64,000 bases of DNA from Leifsonia tongyongensis (GCF_010686705.1 NZ_JAAGWY010000004.1:307255-371254), one strand, 5' to 3'. Shown: positions 1 through 12,999, counted from the stretch's first letter. Translations and numbers: made by a program. The notes: generated by a model from the letters alone, not told the origin.

Positions 1-2
1 AG

Positions 3-1007
3 CTCCTCCGACGCTCCGTAGCCGAGACGCTTGCCGCGAACGGAGCCACCGAGGTGCTCGCGTATCCGTTCGTGACCGAGCGGGCGAACGACACGTTCGG
101 CTCGCCGGTCGCTGGGCGCGTGCCCGCGGTGAAGCTGGCCAACCCGCTCGACGGCACGGTGCCGTACCTGCGGACGTCGCTCCTTCCGGGGCTGACGGAG
201 ATCGCGAAGCGGAACCTGTCCCGCGGCCTGGTCGATCTGGCGCTGTACGAGGTCGGAACGGTGTTCCTCCCCGCCCCTGACGGCACCTTCGGTTCCCGGT
301 CGCTGCCCCCGGGCGCGGCCCTGCCGCCCGAGGACGTCCTGACCGGCCTGAACGCCGGCATCCCCTGGCAGCCCCAGCACGTAGCGGGTCTGGTGCTCGG
401 CAATGCTGTACCGAAGCAGCCGGGCCTGCCCGCCGTCGCGGCAGGAATCGTGGACGTTCTCGCGATGGTCGACCAGATCGGGGCGGCGATCGGCGTCTCG
501 GTCGAGCCGGTGCAGGGATCGCACCAGGCGCTCCACCCGGGCCGCGCGGCCGAGCTGATCGTGCGTCGCGCGCACGATCATGTGCGGGTCGGCTTCGCCG
601 GCGAGCTGCTTCCGGCGCTCGCCGAGGAGGCGGACCTTCCACGCGTCGTCGGCGTCTTCGAGCTCGACCTCGACGCGCTGTTCGAACTCGCCCCGCGCGA
701 ACGGGTGGCGTCCGCGATCGCGGCGTTCCCGGCGGCGACCCAGGACCTTTCGCTCGTCGTCGGAGTCGATGTCGCCGCAGGCGATGTCGAGCGTGCCGTC
801 GTCGACGGCGCGGGCCGGCTCCTCGAGCACGCCCGCCTGGTCGACGACTACCGTGGCCCGGGTATCCCGGAGGGGACGAAGAGCCTCACCTTCGCGCTCC
901 GCTTCCGGGCAGACGACCGCACGCTCACCGCGGCCGAAGCGAGCGAAGCGAAGCTCGCGGGCGCGGCGCGGGCCGGCGACCAGTTCGGCGCGCACATCCG
1001 CGACTGA
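3..1007 (+). CDS. pheT: Phenylalanyl-tRNA synthetase beta subunit, C-terminal part (5' truncated by window edge)
   Basis: The reading frame is open from base 3, so the window starts inside the gene; 334 residues are visible of a protein usually near 830. PheT forms the alpha2-beta2 synthetase with PheS and charges tRNA-Phe in the cytoplasm. The first visible residues (LRRSVAETLAANGATEVLAY) fit the catalytic-like core that precedes the tail. The last roughly 95 residues, from AFPAATQDLSLVV to the stop, match the FDX-ACB anticodon-binding domain, including the RGPGIPEGTKSLTFALRFRA stretch typical of PheT. A pheT-argC junction is common in actinobacteria. Motif recognition is strong although the N-terminal B3/B4 editing region lies outside the window. 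Confidence 0.93.
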   Translation, partial: LLRRSVAETLAANGATEVLAYPFVTERANDTFGSPVAGRVPAVKLANPLDGTVPYLRTSLLPGLTEIAKRNLSRGLVDLALYEVGTVFLPAPDGTFGSRSLPPGAALPPEDVLTGLNAGIPWQPQHVAGLVLGNAVPKQPGLPAVAAGIVDVLAMVDQIGAAIGVSVEPVQGSHQALHPGRAAELIVRRAHDHVRVGFAGELLPALAEEADLPRVVGVFELDLDALFELAPRERVASAIAAFPAATQDLSLVVGVDVAAGDVERAVVDGAGRLLEHARLVDDYRGPGIPEGTKSLTFALRFRADDRTLTAAEASEAKLAGAARAGDQFGAHIRD

Positions 1008-1021
1008 ATCGCTCAGCCGCC

Positions 1022-1102
1022 GTGCCCGCCAGCTCGGGACATCCCCGCCCGCTCGAGTCGGCGGCCACGTCCCGACTTGGCGGGCACACATTCCCGAGGT
1101 GG
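1022..1102. repeat. Inverted/direct repeat cluster in the pheT-argC gap
   Basis: The 337-bp gap between pheT and argC holds no convincing gene. At 1022-1040 and 1069-1087 lies an inverted repeat of two 19-bp arms with 17 of 19 matches. A third partial copy of the half-site CCCGA-nn-TGGCGGG follows at about 1094-1107. The arms could form a strong RNA hairpin ending pheT transcripts, but no T-run follows. A dispersed palindromic repeat is equally possible. The remaining bases up to the argC promoter show nothing further that I recognise. Confidence 0.55.
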
Positions 1103-1332
1103 CGGGGAGGTGGTGGGAGCCCGCCGGCACCGCCCGAGTTGGAGCGAGCCGAGCAGACCCGCTAGGGTTGCCGCATGCTTTCCGTTCGGCGCACCCTTTC
1201 CGCTCGTGGCCTCGTGGCCGCCGGCGCACTGCGTCGACGCCTGGGCGACCGCCGAATCTAGGCGACGCACGCGCGACCCTCGAGGGGGCTTCACGTGGGC
1301 GCCGCCGTCCTTCTCCCACGTCGTCCACTCAA

Positions 1333-1338
1333 TAAGGT
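1333..1338 (+). promoter_or_regulatory. Possible -10 element placing argC transcription start at its ATG
   Basis: TAAGGT lies 6 bases before the argC ATG, the spacing expected for a leaderless mRNA. The same bases (AAGGTAG) could instead act as a weak ribosome binding site, so the assignment is open. Confidence 0.35.
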
Positions 1339-1344
1339 AGAAGC

Positions 1345-2391
1345 ATGACTCTCTCGGTAGCTGTGGCCGGTGCATCCGGTTACGCGGGCGGAGAACTCCT
1401 CAGGATCCTCAGCGGTCACCCCGATTTCGAGGTGCGCACGGTGACCGCGTTCCAGAACGCTGGCCAGCCACTGATCGCCCAGCAGCCCCATCTCCGTTCG
1501 TTCGCCGACCTGACGCTGGTCGAGACGACCGCGGCGAATCTCGCCGGTCACGACGTCGTCTTCCTCGCACTTCCGCATGGCAAATCCGGCGAGTTGACCG
1601 CCCAGCTCGACCCGGGCGCTCTGGTCGTCGACTGCGGCGCCGATCACCGGCTCACCAGCGAGACCGACTGGGCCGCCTTCTACGGCGGTGACTACTTCGG
1701 CGCCTGGGCGTACGGGGTGCCTGAGCTGCCGGTCGCCGGCGGAGGCCACCAGCGCGAACGTCTCGCCGGTGCAACCCGAATCGCGGCCCCCGGCTGCAAC
1801 GCGAGCGCGGTCTCACTGGCGATCGCTCCCGGGATCGTCGCGAGCCTCGTCGAAGAACAGGACATCGTCTCCGTCCTGGCCGTCGGGCCGTCGGGGGCGG
1901 GCAAGAGCCTGAAGACGATGTATCTCGCGAGCGAGATCCTCGGTTCGGCGAACCCGTACGCCGTCGGCGGCTCGCACCGGCACATCCCCGAGATCCAGCA
2001 GAGCCTGCGGCTCGCCGGCGCTTCCGACCCGACCGTCTCGTTCACTCCCGTCCTCGTCCCGATGTCGCGGGGCATCCTCGCCACAGTGACGGCACGCCTC
2101 AAGCCGGGCGTCACGGCCGACGAGGTGCGTGAGGCATGGGAGAACGCCTACCACGGTGAGCCGTTCGTCCAGGTCCTGCCCGACGGCCAGATGCCGCGCA
2201 CCGCCGACGTGCTCGGCGCCAACACCGCATTGATCGGCCTCGCCGTCGATGCGGCCGTCGGCCGCGTGATCGCCGTGCTCGCGCTCGACAACCTCGTCAA
2301 AGGCACCGCGGGCGCGGCCGTCCAATCGGCGAACATCGCGCTCGGGCTGACCGAGACCACCGGCCTCAACGTGAATGGAGTCGCCCCGTGA
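1345..2391 (+). CDS. argC: N-acetyl-gamma-glutamyl-phosphate reductase
   Basis: ArgC reduces N-acetylglutamyl-5-phosphate to the semialdehyde with NADPH, the third step of arginine synthesis. The 348-residue protein starts with a Rossmann motif ([16 protein letters not shown], residues 7-22). The catalytic cysteine is C151 in APGCNAS. The length is normal for the short-form ArgC. The ATG lies directly behind a possible -10/SD element (1333-1338) and no alternative start upstream gives a better fit. It is the first gene of argC-J-B-D-F-G-H and its last bases overlap the argJ GTG by 4 bp, implying translational coupling. Confidence 0.97.
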   Translation: MTLSVAVAGASGYAGGELLRILSGHPDFEVRTVTAFQNAGQPLIAQQPHLRSFADLTLVETTAANLAGHDVVFLALPHGKSGELTAQLDPGALVVDCGADHRLTSETDWAAFYGGDYFGAWAYGVPELPVAGGGHQRERLAGATRIAAPGCNASAVSLAIAPGIVASLVEEQDIVSVLAVGPSGAGKSLKTMYLASEILGSANPYAVGGSHRHIPEIQQSLRLAGASDPTVSFTPVLVPMSRGILATVTARLKPGVTADEVREAWENAYHGEPFVQVLPDGQMPRTADVLGANTALIGLAVDAAVGRVIAVLALDNLVKGTAGAAVQSANIALGLTETTGLNVNGVAP

Positions 2392-3560
2392 GCGTCACGG
2401 CAGCATCCGGATTCGCGGCGGCCGGCGTCGTAGCCGGCCTGAAGTCGAGCGGTAAGCGCGATCTCGCGATCGTCCAGAACCTCGGCCCGCTCCAGGCCGC
2501 GGCCGCCGTCTTCACCACCAACCGGTGCAAGGCGAACCCGGTGCTCTGGAGCGAGCAGGTCATCGGCGACGGCATCGTCTCCGCGATCGTGCTCAATTCG
2601 GGCGGAGCGAACTGCTACACGGGCGCTCGGGGGTTCCAAACCACCCACGAGACCGCGGAGGCGGTCGCCGAACGTCTCGAGGTGTCGGGGGGCGACGTGC
2701 TGGTGTGCTCGACCGGGCTGATCGGCGAACAGCTCGACCTCGACCTGCTGAAGGCTGGGGTGTGGGATGCGACGCTCGCCATCACGACCGACAGCGGCGT
2801 CTCCGAAGCGGCCGGCCTCGCGGCGGCGGAGGCGATCATGACGACGGACACGCGTGCCAAACAGGCGAGGATGTCGTCCCCCGAAGGATGGACGGTCGGC
2901 GGGATGGCGAAGGGCGCCGGGATGCTCGCGCCGGGACTCGCCACCATGCTCGTCGTGATCACCACGGACGCCGTGCTGAACTCGGAGCAGCTCGACACGG
3001 CGCTGCGCGCGGCGACCCGGGTGACCTTCGACCGCCTCGACTCCGACGGCTGCATGTCGACGAACGACACCGTCGCACTCCTCGGTTCGGGGGCCAGCGG
3101 CGTCGAACCGGCTGCAGAGGCCTTCGCGGATGCGCTCACCAGCGTGTGCCGGGACCTCGCCGAACAGCTGCAGGCCGACGCGGAGGGAGCATCCCACGAC
3201 ATCGCCATCGAGGTCGTGAACGCGGCCTCCGAGGACGACGCGGTCGAGGTCGGCCGTGCCGTCTCCCGCAGCAACCTGTTCAAGGCCGCGATCTTCGGCA
3301 ACGATCCCAACTGGGGCCGGGTGCTCGCCGCCGTCGGCACGACGAGCGCGGAATTCGATCCGTACGGTATCGATGTGGCGATCAACGGGGTGCAGGTCTG
3401 TTCCGCCGGTGAGCCGGACCAGCCCCGCGACCTCGTCGATCTGGCGCCGCGTGCCGTGCACGTCCTGATCGACCTGCACGCCGGACCGGCTACAGCGACG
3501 ATCCTCACCAACGACCTCACGCACGACTACGTGCACGAGAACAGCGCTTACGCGAGCTGA
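2388..3560 (+). CDS. argJ: Bifunctional ornithine acetyltransferase/N-acetylglutamate synthase
   Basis: ArgJ transfers the acetyl group from N-acetylornithine to glutamate, giving the cyclic arginine pathway; some family members also use acetyl-CoA. The 390-residue precursor carries the self-cleavage motif [14 protein letters not shown]. Autoproteolysis occurs between Ala185 and Thr186, Thr186 becoming the N-terminal nucleophile of the beta chain. The GTG start sits inside the argC stop (GTGA overlap). The presence of argJ is consistent with the absence of argA or argE in this cluster. Five bases separate it from argB. Confidence 0.97.
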   Translation: MSVTAASGFAAAGVVAGLKSSGKRDLAIVQNLGPLQAAAAVFTTNRCKANPVLWSEQVIGDGIVSAIVLNSGGANCYTGARGFQTTHETAEAVAERLEVSGGDVLVCSTGLIGEQLDLDLLKAGVWDATLAITTDSGVSEAAGLAAAEAIMTTDTRAKQARMSSPEGWTVGGMAKGAGMLAPGLATMLVVITTDAVLNSEQLDTALRAATRVTFDRLDSDGCMSTNDTVALLGSGASGVEPAAEAFADALTSVCRDLAEQLQADAEGASHDIAIEVVNAASEDDAVEVGRAVSRSNLFKAAIFGNDPNWGRVLAAVGTTSAEFDPYGIDVAINGVQVCSAGEPDQPRDLVDLAPRAVHVLIDLHAGPATATILTNDLTHDYVHENSAYAS

Positions 3561-3565
3561 GCGGC

Positions 3566-4486
3566 ATGGACACGGAGGACGACATCGACACACCTGCCGC
3601 CGGCGTGAGCCACGCCGACGCCACCGAGAAGGCTGCGACCCTGATCGAGTCGCTCCCGTGGCTGAAGCGGTTCCACGACCAGATCATCGTCGTGAAGTTC
3701 GGCGGGAACGCGATGGTGAGCCCGGAGCTGCAGCGCGCATTCGCCGAGGACATGGTCTACCTGCGCTACGCGGGCATCCACCCGGTCGTCGTGCACGGCG
3801 GGGGACCGCAGATCTCGGCCATGCTCGACCGGCTCGGGATCACCAGCGAGTTCCGCGGCGGCTACCGTGTGACGACGCCCGAGGCGATGGACATCGTGCG
3901 GATGGTGCTCACCGGCCAGATCAGCCGCGACCTGGTCGGGCACATCAACGAACACGGCCCGCTCGCCGCCGGGCTGTCCGGTGAGGATGCAGGGCTTTTC
4001 AAGGGCCGCAGGCGTGGCGCCGTGGTCGACGGGGTCGAGGTGGATCTGGGGCTGGTCGGCGACGTCATCGCCGTGGACCCGGAGGCGGTGCACGCCCAGC
4101 TCGCCGCAGGCCGCATCCCGGTCGTCTCGTCCATCGCTCCCGACATCGACCAGCCGGGACAGTCGCTGAACGTGAACGCCGATTCGGCTGCCGCAGCCCT
4201 CGCCGTGGCACTGGGCGCCGCGAAGCTGGTGATCCTGACCGACGTGGCAGGGCTGTACAGCGACTGGCCCAATCGTGACTCGCTCGTCTCGGAGATCGAC
4301 GCTGACGCACTCCGCGCGCTGCTGCCCGGACTCGAGTCCGGCATGATCCCGAAGATGACGGCATGCCTCGACGCCGTCGACGGCGGCGTCGCCAAGGCGG
4401 CGATCATCGATGGGCGCATCCCGCACTCCATCCTTCTCGAGGTTTTCACACAGGACGGCATCGGAACGGAGGTGGTGCCGGTATGA
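3566..4486 (+). CDS. argB: Acetylglutamate kinase
   Basis: ArgB phosphorylates N-acetylglutamate, normally the arginine-feedback-inhibited step when ArgJ recycles acetyl groups. The 306-residue protein has the amino-acid-kinase fold signatures VVKFGGNAM (about residue 48) and [13 protein letters not shown], and a C-terminal [14 protein letters not shown] end typical of the family. An N-terminal extension of about 25 residues, rich in Asp and Ala, matches the N-helix found in arginine-sensitive hexameric enzymes, so feedback inhibition is likely but inferred. The stop overlaps the argD ATG by 4 bp. Confidence 0.96.
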   Translation: MDTEDDIDTPAAGVSHADATEKAATLIESLPWLKRFHDQIIVVKFGGNAMVSPELQRAFAEDMVYLRYAGIHPVVVHGGGPQISAMLDRLGITSEFRGGYRVTTPEAMDIVRMVLTGQISRDLVGHINEHGPLAAGLSGEDAGLFKGRRRGAVVDGVEVDLGLVGDVIAVDPEAVHAQLAAGRIPVVSSIAPDIDQPGQSLNVNADSAAAALAVALGAAKLVILTDVAGLYSDWPNRDSLVSEIDADALRALLPGLESGMIPKMTACLDAVDGGVAKAAIIDGRIPHSILLEVFTQDGIGTEVVPV

Positions 4487-5679
4487 CCACGGAGACCACA
4501 GGCTGGAGCGATCGTTTCGGCCACACCATGATGCGCACGCTGGCGACCCCTCAGGTCATGCTCGCCCGCGGCGAGGGCTGCTACGTCTGGGATGTCGACG
4601 GCAAGCAGTACCTCGACTTCCTCGCGGGGATCGCGGTGAACTCCCTCGGCCACGCCCACCCCGTGCTGGTGGATGCCGTGAGCGCCCAGGTCGCGACCCT
4701 CGCCCACGTGTCCAACTATTTCGCCACCCCGCCCCAGCTGGAGCTGGCCGAACGGCTCACCCGCCTCACGGGCGCCGGCGAGCGCGGGCGCGTCTATTTC
4801 GGCAACTCCGGGGCCGAGGCGAACGAGGCGGCGTTCAAGCTGGCACGCCTGAACCGCGGCAACGGCCACCGCAATCGGGTGCTCGCGCTCCATAATGCGT
4901 TCCACGGACGCACGATGGGTTCGCTCGCACTGACCGGCAAGCCGATGATGCGTGAAGCGTTCGAGCCGATGCCGTCGGGTGTCGAGCACATCGACTCGAC
5001 GATCGAGGCGCTGGAGGCAGCGATCGACGACCATGTCGCCGCCCTGTTCGTCGAGCCGATCAAGGGTGAGGCCGGCGTGCTCGACCTTCCGGAGGGCTTC
5101 CTCGAGCGCGCCCGTCAGCTCACGGAGAAGCACGGTGCCCTGCTGATCATCGACGAGATCCAGACCGGGGTCGGTCGCACGGGCAAGTGGTTCGCCTTCG
5201 AACACGCAGGGATCGTCCCCGACGCGATCACGATCGCCAAGGGCATCGCGGGGGGCATCCCCATCGGCGCGCTCGTCACGTTCGGCTGGGCGTCCGAGCT
5301 CTTCTCCCGTGGCCAGCACGGCAGCACCTTCGGCGGCAACCCGTTGTCCACGGCCGCCGCCAACGCGGTGCTCGCCGAGATCGAACGCGCCGGCCTCGTG
5401 CAGAACGCGGCGGTGCGCGGCGAGCAGCTGCGTCAGGTGATCCTCGGTCTCGACTCGCCCCTCGTGCATGTCCTGCGCGGCCAGGGTCTCCTCGTCGGCA
5501 TCGGCCTGTCCGAGCCGCACGCGCACCGGCTTTCGGATGCGGCCCTGGCGGAAGGGCTCATCATCAACGCGCCCAACGAGTCGAGCATCCGCATCGCCCC
5601 ACCTCTCGTCGTCGGCGACGCGGAGATCGCCGACTTCCGTGAGCGATTCGGCCGCGCGCTCGCGGCGCTCGGCGCCTGA
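4483..5679 (+). CDS. argD: Acetylornithine aminotransferase
   Basis: ArgD is a class-III PLP aminotransferase converting N-acetylglutamate semialdehyde to N-acetylornithine. The 398-residue protein shows the cofactor-phosphate loop [15 protein letters not shown], the [16 protein letters not shown] segment, [15 protein letters not shown] with the ring-stacking/aspartate region, and the Schiff-base lysine K253 in [10 protein letters not shown]. The start was placed at the ATG overlapping the argB stop (ATGA) rather than at an in-frame upstream start, because the upstream 40 codons are Arg-rich shadow of argB. Confidence 0.96.
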   Translation: MTTETTGWSDRFGHTMMRTLATPQVMLARGEGCYVWDVDGKQYLDFLAGIAVNSLGHAHPVLVDAVSAQVATLAHVSNYFATPPQLELAERLTRLTGAGERGRVYFGNSGAEANEAAFKLARLNRGNGHRNRVLALHNAFHGRTMGSLALTGKPMMREAFEPMPSGVEHIDSTIEALEAAIDDHVAALFVEPIKGEAGVLDLPEGFLERARQLTEKHGALLIIDEIQTGVGRTGKWFAFEHAGIVPDAITIAKGIAGGIPIGALVTFGWASELFSRGQHGSTFGGNPLSTAAANAVLAEIERAGLVQNAAVRGEQLRQVILGLDSPLVHVLRGQGLLVGIGLSEPHAHRLSDAALAEGLIINAPNESSIRIAPPLVVGDAEIADFRERFGRALAALGA

Positions 5680-6648
<969 letters not shown>

Positions 6649-6701
6649 CGCCGCCGCGCACCCAAGACCATAAACTCGAACTGGATCATCGAAGGAGAAC
6701 C

Positions 6702-7901
6702 ATGGCTGAACGCGTTGTGCTCGCATACTCGGGCGGACTCGACACCTCGGTCGGCATCGGCTGGCTGAAGGATGCGACCGGCAAGGAGGTCGTCGCGCTC
6801 GCGGTCGACGTCGGCCAGGGCGGCGAGGACATGGAGGCGATCCGCCAGCGCGCGCTCGACTGCGGGGCCGTCGAGGCTGTCGTCGTGGATGCGAAGGACG
6901 AGTTCGCGAACGACTATCTCATGCCCGCTCTCAAGGCGAACGCGCTGTACCAGAAGCGCTACCCGCTGGTGTCGGCGCTGAGCCGGCCGGTGATCGCCAA
7001 GCACCTCGCCGCGACCGCGAAGGCGCTCGGCGCCGACAGCGTCGCCCACGGCTGCACGGGCAAGGGCAACGACCAGGTGCGTTTCGAGGCCGCTGTCGCA
7101 GCACTCGCCCCCGACCTCACGTCCCTGGCTCCCGTGCGCGATTTCGCCCTGACCCGCGACAAGGCGATCGTCTACGCCGCGGAGCACAACCTGCCCATCG
7201 AGCAGTCGAAGAAGAGCCCGTATTCGATCGACCAGAACGTCTGGGGGCGTGCGGTGGAGACCGGCTTCCTCGAGGATCCCTGGAACGCGCCGATCGAAGA
7301 CCTGTACACGTATTCGGAAGACCCGGCGACCCCGCGTGAGGCGGTCGAGGTCGTCATCAGCTTCAGCGAGGGAATACCTGTCGCCATCGACGGCAAGCCG
7401 GTCACGCCCCTCGAAGCCGTCCAGCTGATGAACACGATCGCGGGTGGCCAGGGTGTCGGACGCATCGACATCGTCGAGGACCGCCTGGTCGGCATCAAGA
7501 GCCGCGAGGTGTACGAGTCCCCGGCCGGCATCGCGCTCATCGCGGCGCACGAGGAGCTCGAGAACATGACGGTCGAGCGCGATGTCGCACGCTACAAGCG
7601 CGGCGTCGAGTCCAAGTGGGCCGAGCTGGTCTACGACGGGCTCTGGTTCTCGGGGCTCAAGCGGGCCCTGGATGTCTTCATCGACGAGACGCAGCGTCAC
7701 GTGACCGGCGACATCCGCCTCAAGCTCCACGCGGGCACAGCGGTGGTGACCGGGCGGCGCAGCGGGGAGAGCCTGTACGACTTCAACCTGGCGACCTACG
7801 ACACCGGCGACACGTTCGACCAGTCGCTGGCCAAGGGTTTCATCGAACTGTGGTCGCTGCCGAGCAAGATCTCGGCCCGTCGCGACCTCGCCGGCCAGTA
7901 G
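6702..7901 (+). CDS. argG: Argininosuccinate synthase
   Basis: ArgG condenses citrulline and aspartate with ATP. The 399-residue protein opens with the N-type PP-loop [16 protein letters not shown] and contains the family signatures [15 protein letters not shown] and [17 protein letters not shown]. The start is clear: AAGGAG lies 6 bases upstream of the ATG. The 53-bp gap before it holds an A/T-richer TAAACT that could be a -10, so argGH may have its own promoter. No ArgR box is obvious to me. Confidence 0.96.
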   Translation: MAERVVLAYSGGLDTSVGIGWLKDATGKEVVALAVDVGQGGEDMEAIRQRALDCGAVEAVVVDAKDEFANDYLMPALKANALYQKRYPLVSALSRPVIAKHLAATAKALGADSVAHGCTGKGNDQVRFEAAVAALAPDLTSLAPVRDFALTRDKAIVYAAEHNLPIEQSKKSPYSIDQNVWGRAVETGFLEDPWNAPIEDLYTYSEDPATPREAVEVVISFSEGIPVAIDGKPVTPLEAVQLMNTIAGGQGVGRIDIVEDRLVGIKSREVYESPAGIALIAAHEELENMTVERDVARYKRGVESKWAELVYDGLWFSGLKRALDVFIDETQRHVTGDIRLKLHAGTAVVTGRRSGESLYDFNLATYDTGDTFDQSLAKGFIELWSLPSKISARRDLAGQ

Positions 7902-9492
<1,591 letters not shown>

Positions 9493-9493
<1 letters not shown>

Positions 9494-10101
9494 TGGCCAC
9501 GACCCCGCCGCGGGAGTTCTTCGCGGCGTCGGCACTGGAGGTCGGCCCGCGCCTGCTGGGGGCGGTTCTGACGCACGAGACGGCGTCCGGCGCCGTCTCG
9601 CTGCGCATCACCGAGGTCGAGGCCTACGTCGGTGACGGGGTCGACCCGGGGTCGCACGCGTTTCGCGGTCGCACGCGCCGGAACGCGGTGATGTACGGGC
9701 CGCCCGGTCACCTGTACACGTATTTCACCTACGGCATGCATGTCTGCGCGAACGTGGTGTGCTCGCCGGACGGCGTCGCCTCGGCGGTCCTGCTCCGCGG
9801 GGGTGAGATCGTCTCGGGGGAGGAGGTCGCCCGCGAGCGGCGCGGTCAGTCCGTGCCGGTCAGGGAGCTTGCGCGCGGCCCGGCCCGGCTCGTCGTTGCC
9901 ATGGGCATCTCCCTCGATGACGGCGGGGCCGACCTGCTGGAGCCGCCGTTCAGCCTGACGCTCCCCGAGCATCCTGTCGCCGCAGCCAGCGGGCCCCGGA
10001 CCGGTGTCAGCGGCGCGGGCGGAGGACTCGACTTCCCGTGGCGCTACTGGATCGAGGGCGACCCGACGGTGTCGCCGTACCGCAGGCACCCGAAGGCCTG
10101 A
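9493..10101 (+). CDS. mpg: DNA-3-methyladenine glycosylase (AAG/MPG family)
   Basis: This enzyme removes alkylated purines (3-methyladenine, hypoxanthine) to start base-excision repair. The 202-residue protein has the family hallmarks: SLRITEVEAYVGDGVDPGSH with the catalytic Glu, FRGRTRRNAVMYGPPG, YTYFTYGMHVCANVV and a C-terminal GPRTGVSGAG segment. Start chosen as the GTG at 9493, which shares a base with the preceding stop; upstream in-frame sequence is the shadow of the membrane protein. Length is typical of bacterial Mpg. Confidence 0.93.
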
Positions 10102-10132
10102 GCAGGTCGAAGGTCCGAGCGACTCAAGCGAC

Positions 10133-10735
10133 TCAAGCGACTGCGAGCCGGAACACCCCGGCGCAGACGGACGCCCAGATCAGGCTGACCAGCGTGCCGA
10201 TGATGAACCGCTCGCGGGCTTCCGCCGCTTCGAGCTCTGTGAACCGGCCGACGCCTTTGATCGCGATGAGCACGGCGATGGCTTCGGGGAAGCCGGCCAT
10301 GATCGCGCCCGTGGTGGCCAGCCGCTCGAGGTAGCCGATGAAGGTTCCTCCGCGCAGTACCTCGCGCGTGCCGCCGTTCGGGTGGTCCGGGGTCGCGCGT
10401 TCGTCGATGACGATGCCGCCGTGCAGTCCGGCCGTCACGCTGCCCCGGGATGCGAGCGCCAGCACCAGCTGGGCGGCCGGACCACCGCCGACGATGCTGA
10501 GTGCGAGCACCGACACGCCCAGCAGCACCTTCGCGATGGGCGGGGCTTCGGGGCCGGGCACGGCCACGGCGAGGAACGCGACTGCGAGAGCGACCGCCGA
10601 GATGTAGACCAGGGCGCGTCGCGGGTGCCGCAGCGTGTAGGCCGCGCAGAACAGGCTCGTCAACACCAGCACGAGCACGACGGCCCAGAAGGCGATCGGC
10701 CCGAGGACGTTCAGGAGGTGGACGTAAGGCATCAT
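10133..10735 (-). CDS. Integral membrane protein of the SatD pair
   Basis: The 200-residue protein has about five hydrophobic segments: residues 5-30, 40-60, 68-95, 135-160 and 178-198. They are separated by a polar loop (VIDERATPDHPNGGTREVLRGG). The C-terminal part (GGTFIGYLERLATTGAIMAG) resembles membrane partners commonly encoded behind SatD-like regulators. It is translated from an ATG overlapping the satD stop (ATGA), so the two genes form one leftward operon. The role is unknown; a stress or phage-related function has been proposed for SatD operons, but nothing here proves it. Confidence 0.7.
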   Translation of the reverse strand: MMPYVHLLNVLGPIAFWAVVLVLVLTSLFCAAYTLRHPRRALVYISAVALAVAFLAVAVPGPEAPPIAKVLLGVSVLALSIVGGGPAAQLVLALASRGSVTAGLHGGIVIDERATPDHPNGGTREVLRGGTFIGYLERLATTGAIMAGFPEAIAVLIAIKGVGRFTELEAAEARERFIIGTLVSLIWASVCAGVFRLAVA

Positions 10736-11376
10736 TCCTGCGGATCCGTTCGTGTGGTCGTTCGGTCGACGTTCTCCAACAGCCTAGTGAGGGCGGGTAC
10801 GGCGGCCAGTTCGGGACGCACCGCCGCGGCCCGGGCGCGCGAGCTGGCCGACGGGGCGCTGATGCCCAGCCGTTTCGCCGCATCGGCCTGCGTGAGCCCT
10901 GCGGATACGAGGTCGTACAGCTCCCACCCGGCTGCGGTTCGGCGCTCGCGGATGACGAGGACCAGGTTGACGAGCGCCTCGGCGTCCGTCGCACCCGGCC
11001 ATTCGCCGCCGTTCCCTTCAGCCGCATCGGCACGCACCTCGACCGCGAACCGTGTGGCGGACTTCTTGGCGCGGCCGACCGCTTCACGGGCGGCGATGAA
11101 GGCGTCCCCGCTGGCTTCGCGGGTCTCCGACGGCAGAGGGAGGCGCACCGTGCCGATTCCGAGCCCGACGCTCCACGCCCCGTCGCGGGTCAGCTCGAGC
11201 ACGATGGCGAGCGCCGCTCCGGCATCGTCGGTGAGCACCTGGAGTTCGTCCCCGGCGTTGCGATCGACCGGAAGCAGCAGACGGCCCGCGTGTTCGTCGT
11301 TCAGTCGCGCCAGAGTGCTTCCGACGATGTCTGTGCGCGATCGGCTGTCCACCTGGTCTGCGGTGATGACGAACAT
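10732..11376 (-). CDS. SatD-family DNA-binding protein
   Basis: The protein begins MFVITADQVDSRSR, the SatD-family start (FxxxxDxxxSR). It continues with a ligand-like domain: LPVDRNAGDELQVL, then WSVGLGIGTVRLPLP. It ends with a sigma-70-region-4-like HTH (TQADAAKRLGISAPSASSRARAA). The start at 11376 was preferred over an upstream ATG at 11391 because family members begin at this Met. The gene is divergent from tyrS and operon-coupled to the membrane protein downstream. It is probably an autoregulator of this pair; the signal is unknown. Confidence 0.75.
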   Translation of the reverse strand: MFVITADQVDSRSRTDIVGSTLARLNDEHAGRLLLPVDRNAGDELQVLTDDAGAALAIVLELTRDGAWSVGLGIGTVRLPLPSETREASGDAFIAAREAVGRAKKSATRFAVEVRADAAEGNGGEWPGATDAEALVNLVLVIRERRTAAGWELYDLVSAGLTQADAAKRLGISAPSASSRARAAAVRPELAAVPALTRLLENVDRTTTRTDPQE

Positions 11377-11391
11377 ATACGCCCCTCCCAT

Positions 11392-11512
11392 GAGGTCCCT
11401 GAGTCTAATCTATACACCATTAGGTCCTCAAGCCTCATAGGGCAGGAGATAGACCATGGGCTCTCATGTGTCCGACTGAATGGCCGCGAACTGCGCTGCT
11501 ACTGTAAAACCC
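11392..11512. promoter_or_regulatory. Divergent satD/tyrS control region
   Basis: The gap between the divergent genes holds two near-copies of AGGTCCYYRAG flanking a CTAAT-9 nt-ATTAG inverted repeat at about 11414-11432, a plausible SatD-type operator. TACTGT at 11500-11505 lies 7 bases before the tyrS GTG and looks like a -10 for a leaderless tyrS mRNA. Confidence 0.4.
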
Positions 11513-12814
11513 GTGTCAGATTCGGCCATTCTCCGCGCGCAAGCCAATGATCCGACCTTCGACGATCTGTGGGAGGAGCTCGTCTGGCGTGGCCTGATCC
11601 ACGTCTCGACCGATGCCGGAGCGCTGAAAGAGCTGCTCGCCGGCGACCCGATCACCTACTACTGCGGATTCGACCCGACGGCTCCCAGCCTGCATCTCGG
11701 CAACCTCGTCCAGCTGCTGCTGATGAGGCGACTCCAGCTCGCGGGCCACCGGCCGCTGGCACTCGTCGGCGGATCGACGGGGCTCATCGGTGATCCACGA
11801 CCCACTGCGGAGCGCACCCTCAACACGAGGGAGACCGTCGCCGAGTGGGTCGGCTACCTCCAGCAGCAGGTCTCCCGTTTCCTCAGCTTCGAGGGGGAGA
11901 ACCCGGCCCGGCTCGTCAACAACCTGGACTGGACGGCGCCGATGTCGGCGATCGACTTCCTGCGCGAGATCGGCAAGCACTACCGAGTCGGGACGATGCT
12001 GAAAAAGGATGCGGTGGCAGCGCGCCTCAACTCGGACGAAGGCATCAGCTACACCGAGTTCAGCTACCAGATCCTGCAGGGACTCGACTACCTGGAGCTC
12101 TACCGGATGCACGGCTGCGTCCTGCAGACCGGGGGCAGCGACCAGTGGGGCAATCTCACGAGCGGGACGGACCTCATCCGGCGCGTGGAGCACGTGAGCG
12201 CGCATGCGATCGGAACGCCACTGATCACGAACAGCGACGGGACGAAGTTCGGCAAGAGCGAAGGCAACGCCGTCTGGCTCGACCCGAACCTGACGAGCGC
12301 CTACGCGCTGTACCAGTTCTGGGTCAACACCGACGACTCCGACGTCATCGACCGGCTGAAGGTGTTCACGTTCCTCACGCGGGCCGAGATCGAGCAGCTC
12401 GAGGCTGCGGTGAGGGATGAGCCCTTCCGGCGGGAGGCCCAGCGCCGGCTGGCGTATGAGGTCACGAGTCTCGTCCACGGGGAGGAGGCGACGGATGCGG
12501 CGATCGCGGCGACCGAGGCCCTGTTCGGTCGCGGGGAACTCGCGGAGCTGGATGCGGTGACCCTCGAGAGCGCGTTGCGTGAGCTGCCGAATACCACGAC
12601 CGTGCCGACGGCGACTGTCGCCCAGGCGCTCGTCGACACCGGCCTCACAGCGAGCCTCGGTGAGGCCAGGCGCGCGATCGCCCAAGGGGGCGTCTACGTG
12701 AACAACGACAAGGTGGCGGATGCCGACGCTCCGATCAGCGAGTCATTGCTGGCCGGACGCATGGCGGTCCTTCGCCGCGGCAAGAAGACCCTCGCAGGAG
12801 TATTCCTCGAGTAG
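11513..12814 (+). CDS. tyrS: Tyrosyl-tRNA synthetase
   Basis: TyrS charges tRNA-Tyr. The 433-residue protein carries the class-I HIGH-like motif (PTAPSLHLGNL), the tyrosine-binding region QILQGLDYLELY followed by QTGGSDQWGNLTSG, the KMSKS-like KFGKSEGNAVWLD, and a C-terminal S4 RNA-binding domain (residues about 365-433). The GTG at 11513 was chosen over an upstream ATG at 11480: a -10-like TACTGT 7 bases before it suggests the transcript starts at this codon. No T-box leader is visible. The rrn operon follows. Confidence 0.95.
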   Translation: MSDSAILRAQANDPTFDDLWEELVWRGLIHVSTDAGALKELLAGDPITYYCGFDPTAPSLHLGNLVQLLLMRRLQLAGHRPLALVGGSTGLIGDPRPTAERTLNTRETVAEWVGYLQQQVSRFLSFEGENPARLVNNLDWTAPMSAIDFLREIGKHYRVGTMLKKDAVAARLNSDEGISYTEFSYQILQGLDYLELYRMHGCVLQTGGSDQWGNLTSGTDLIRRVEHVSAHAIGTPLITNSDGTKFGKSEGNAVWLDPNLTSAYALYQFWVNTDDSDVIDRLKVFTFLTRAEIEQLEAAVRDEPFRREAQRRLAYEVTSLVHGEEATDAAIAATEALFGRGELAELDAVTLESALRELPNTTTVPTATVAQALVDTGLTASLGEARRAIAQGGVYVNNDKVADADAPISESLLAGRMAVLRRGKKTLAGVFLE

Positions 12815-12922
12815 TACCGGGAGACCGGCCTTCGATGGTGGCGCGTATCGGCTTCGGCCGGTCCGCGCCTTCGTCGTTTCTGGGCGCGAAATCTGCACGC
12901 GGCTGGCTGGGAAATCGTCGGG

Positions 12923-12942
12923 ATCCGCGTGATCACGCGGAT
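12923..12942. promoter_or_regulatory. Perfect 20-bp palindrome upstream of the rrn promoters
   Basis: ATCCGCGTGA is followed directly by its reverse complement. It lies about 60 bp upstream of the first rrn -35 box, so it may bind a dimeric regulator of rRNA synthesis. It may instead be the stem of a tyrS terminator; a second GC-rich hairpin (CCGGGCG-ACA-CGCCCGG) follows at about 12969-12985, without a T-run. Confidence 0.4.
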
Positions 12943-12999
12943 GTGGAGGGGTGCCGGCAGGCGTTGGGCCGGGCGACACGCCCGGGCTGCACGCCAGAT

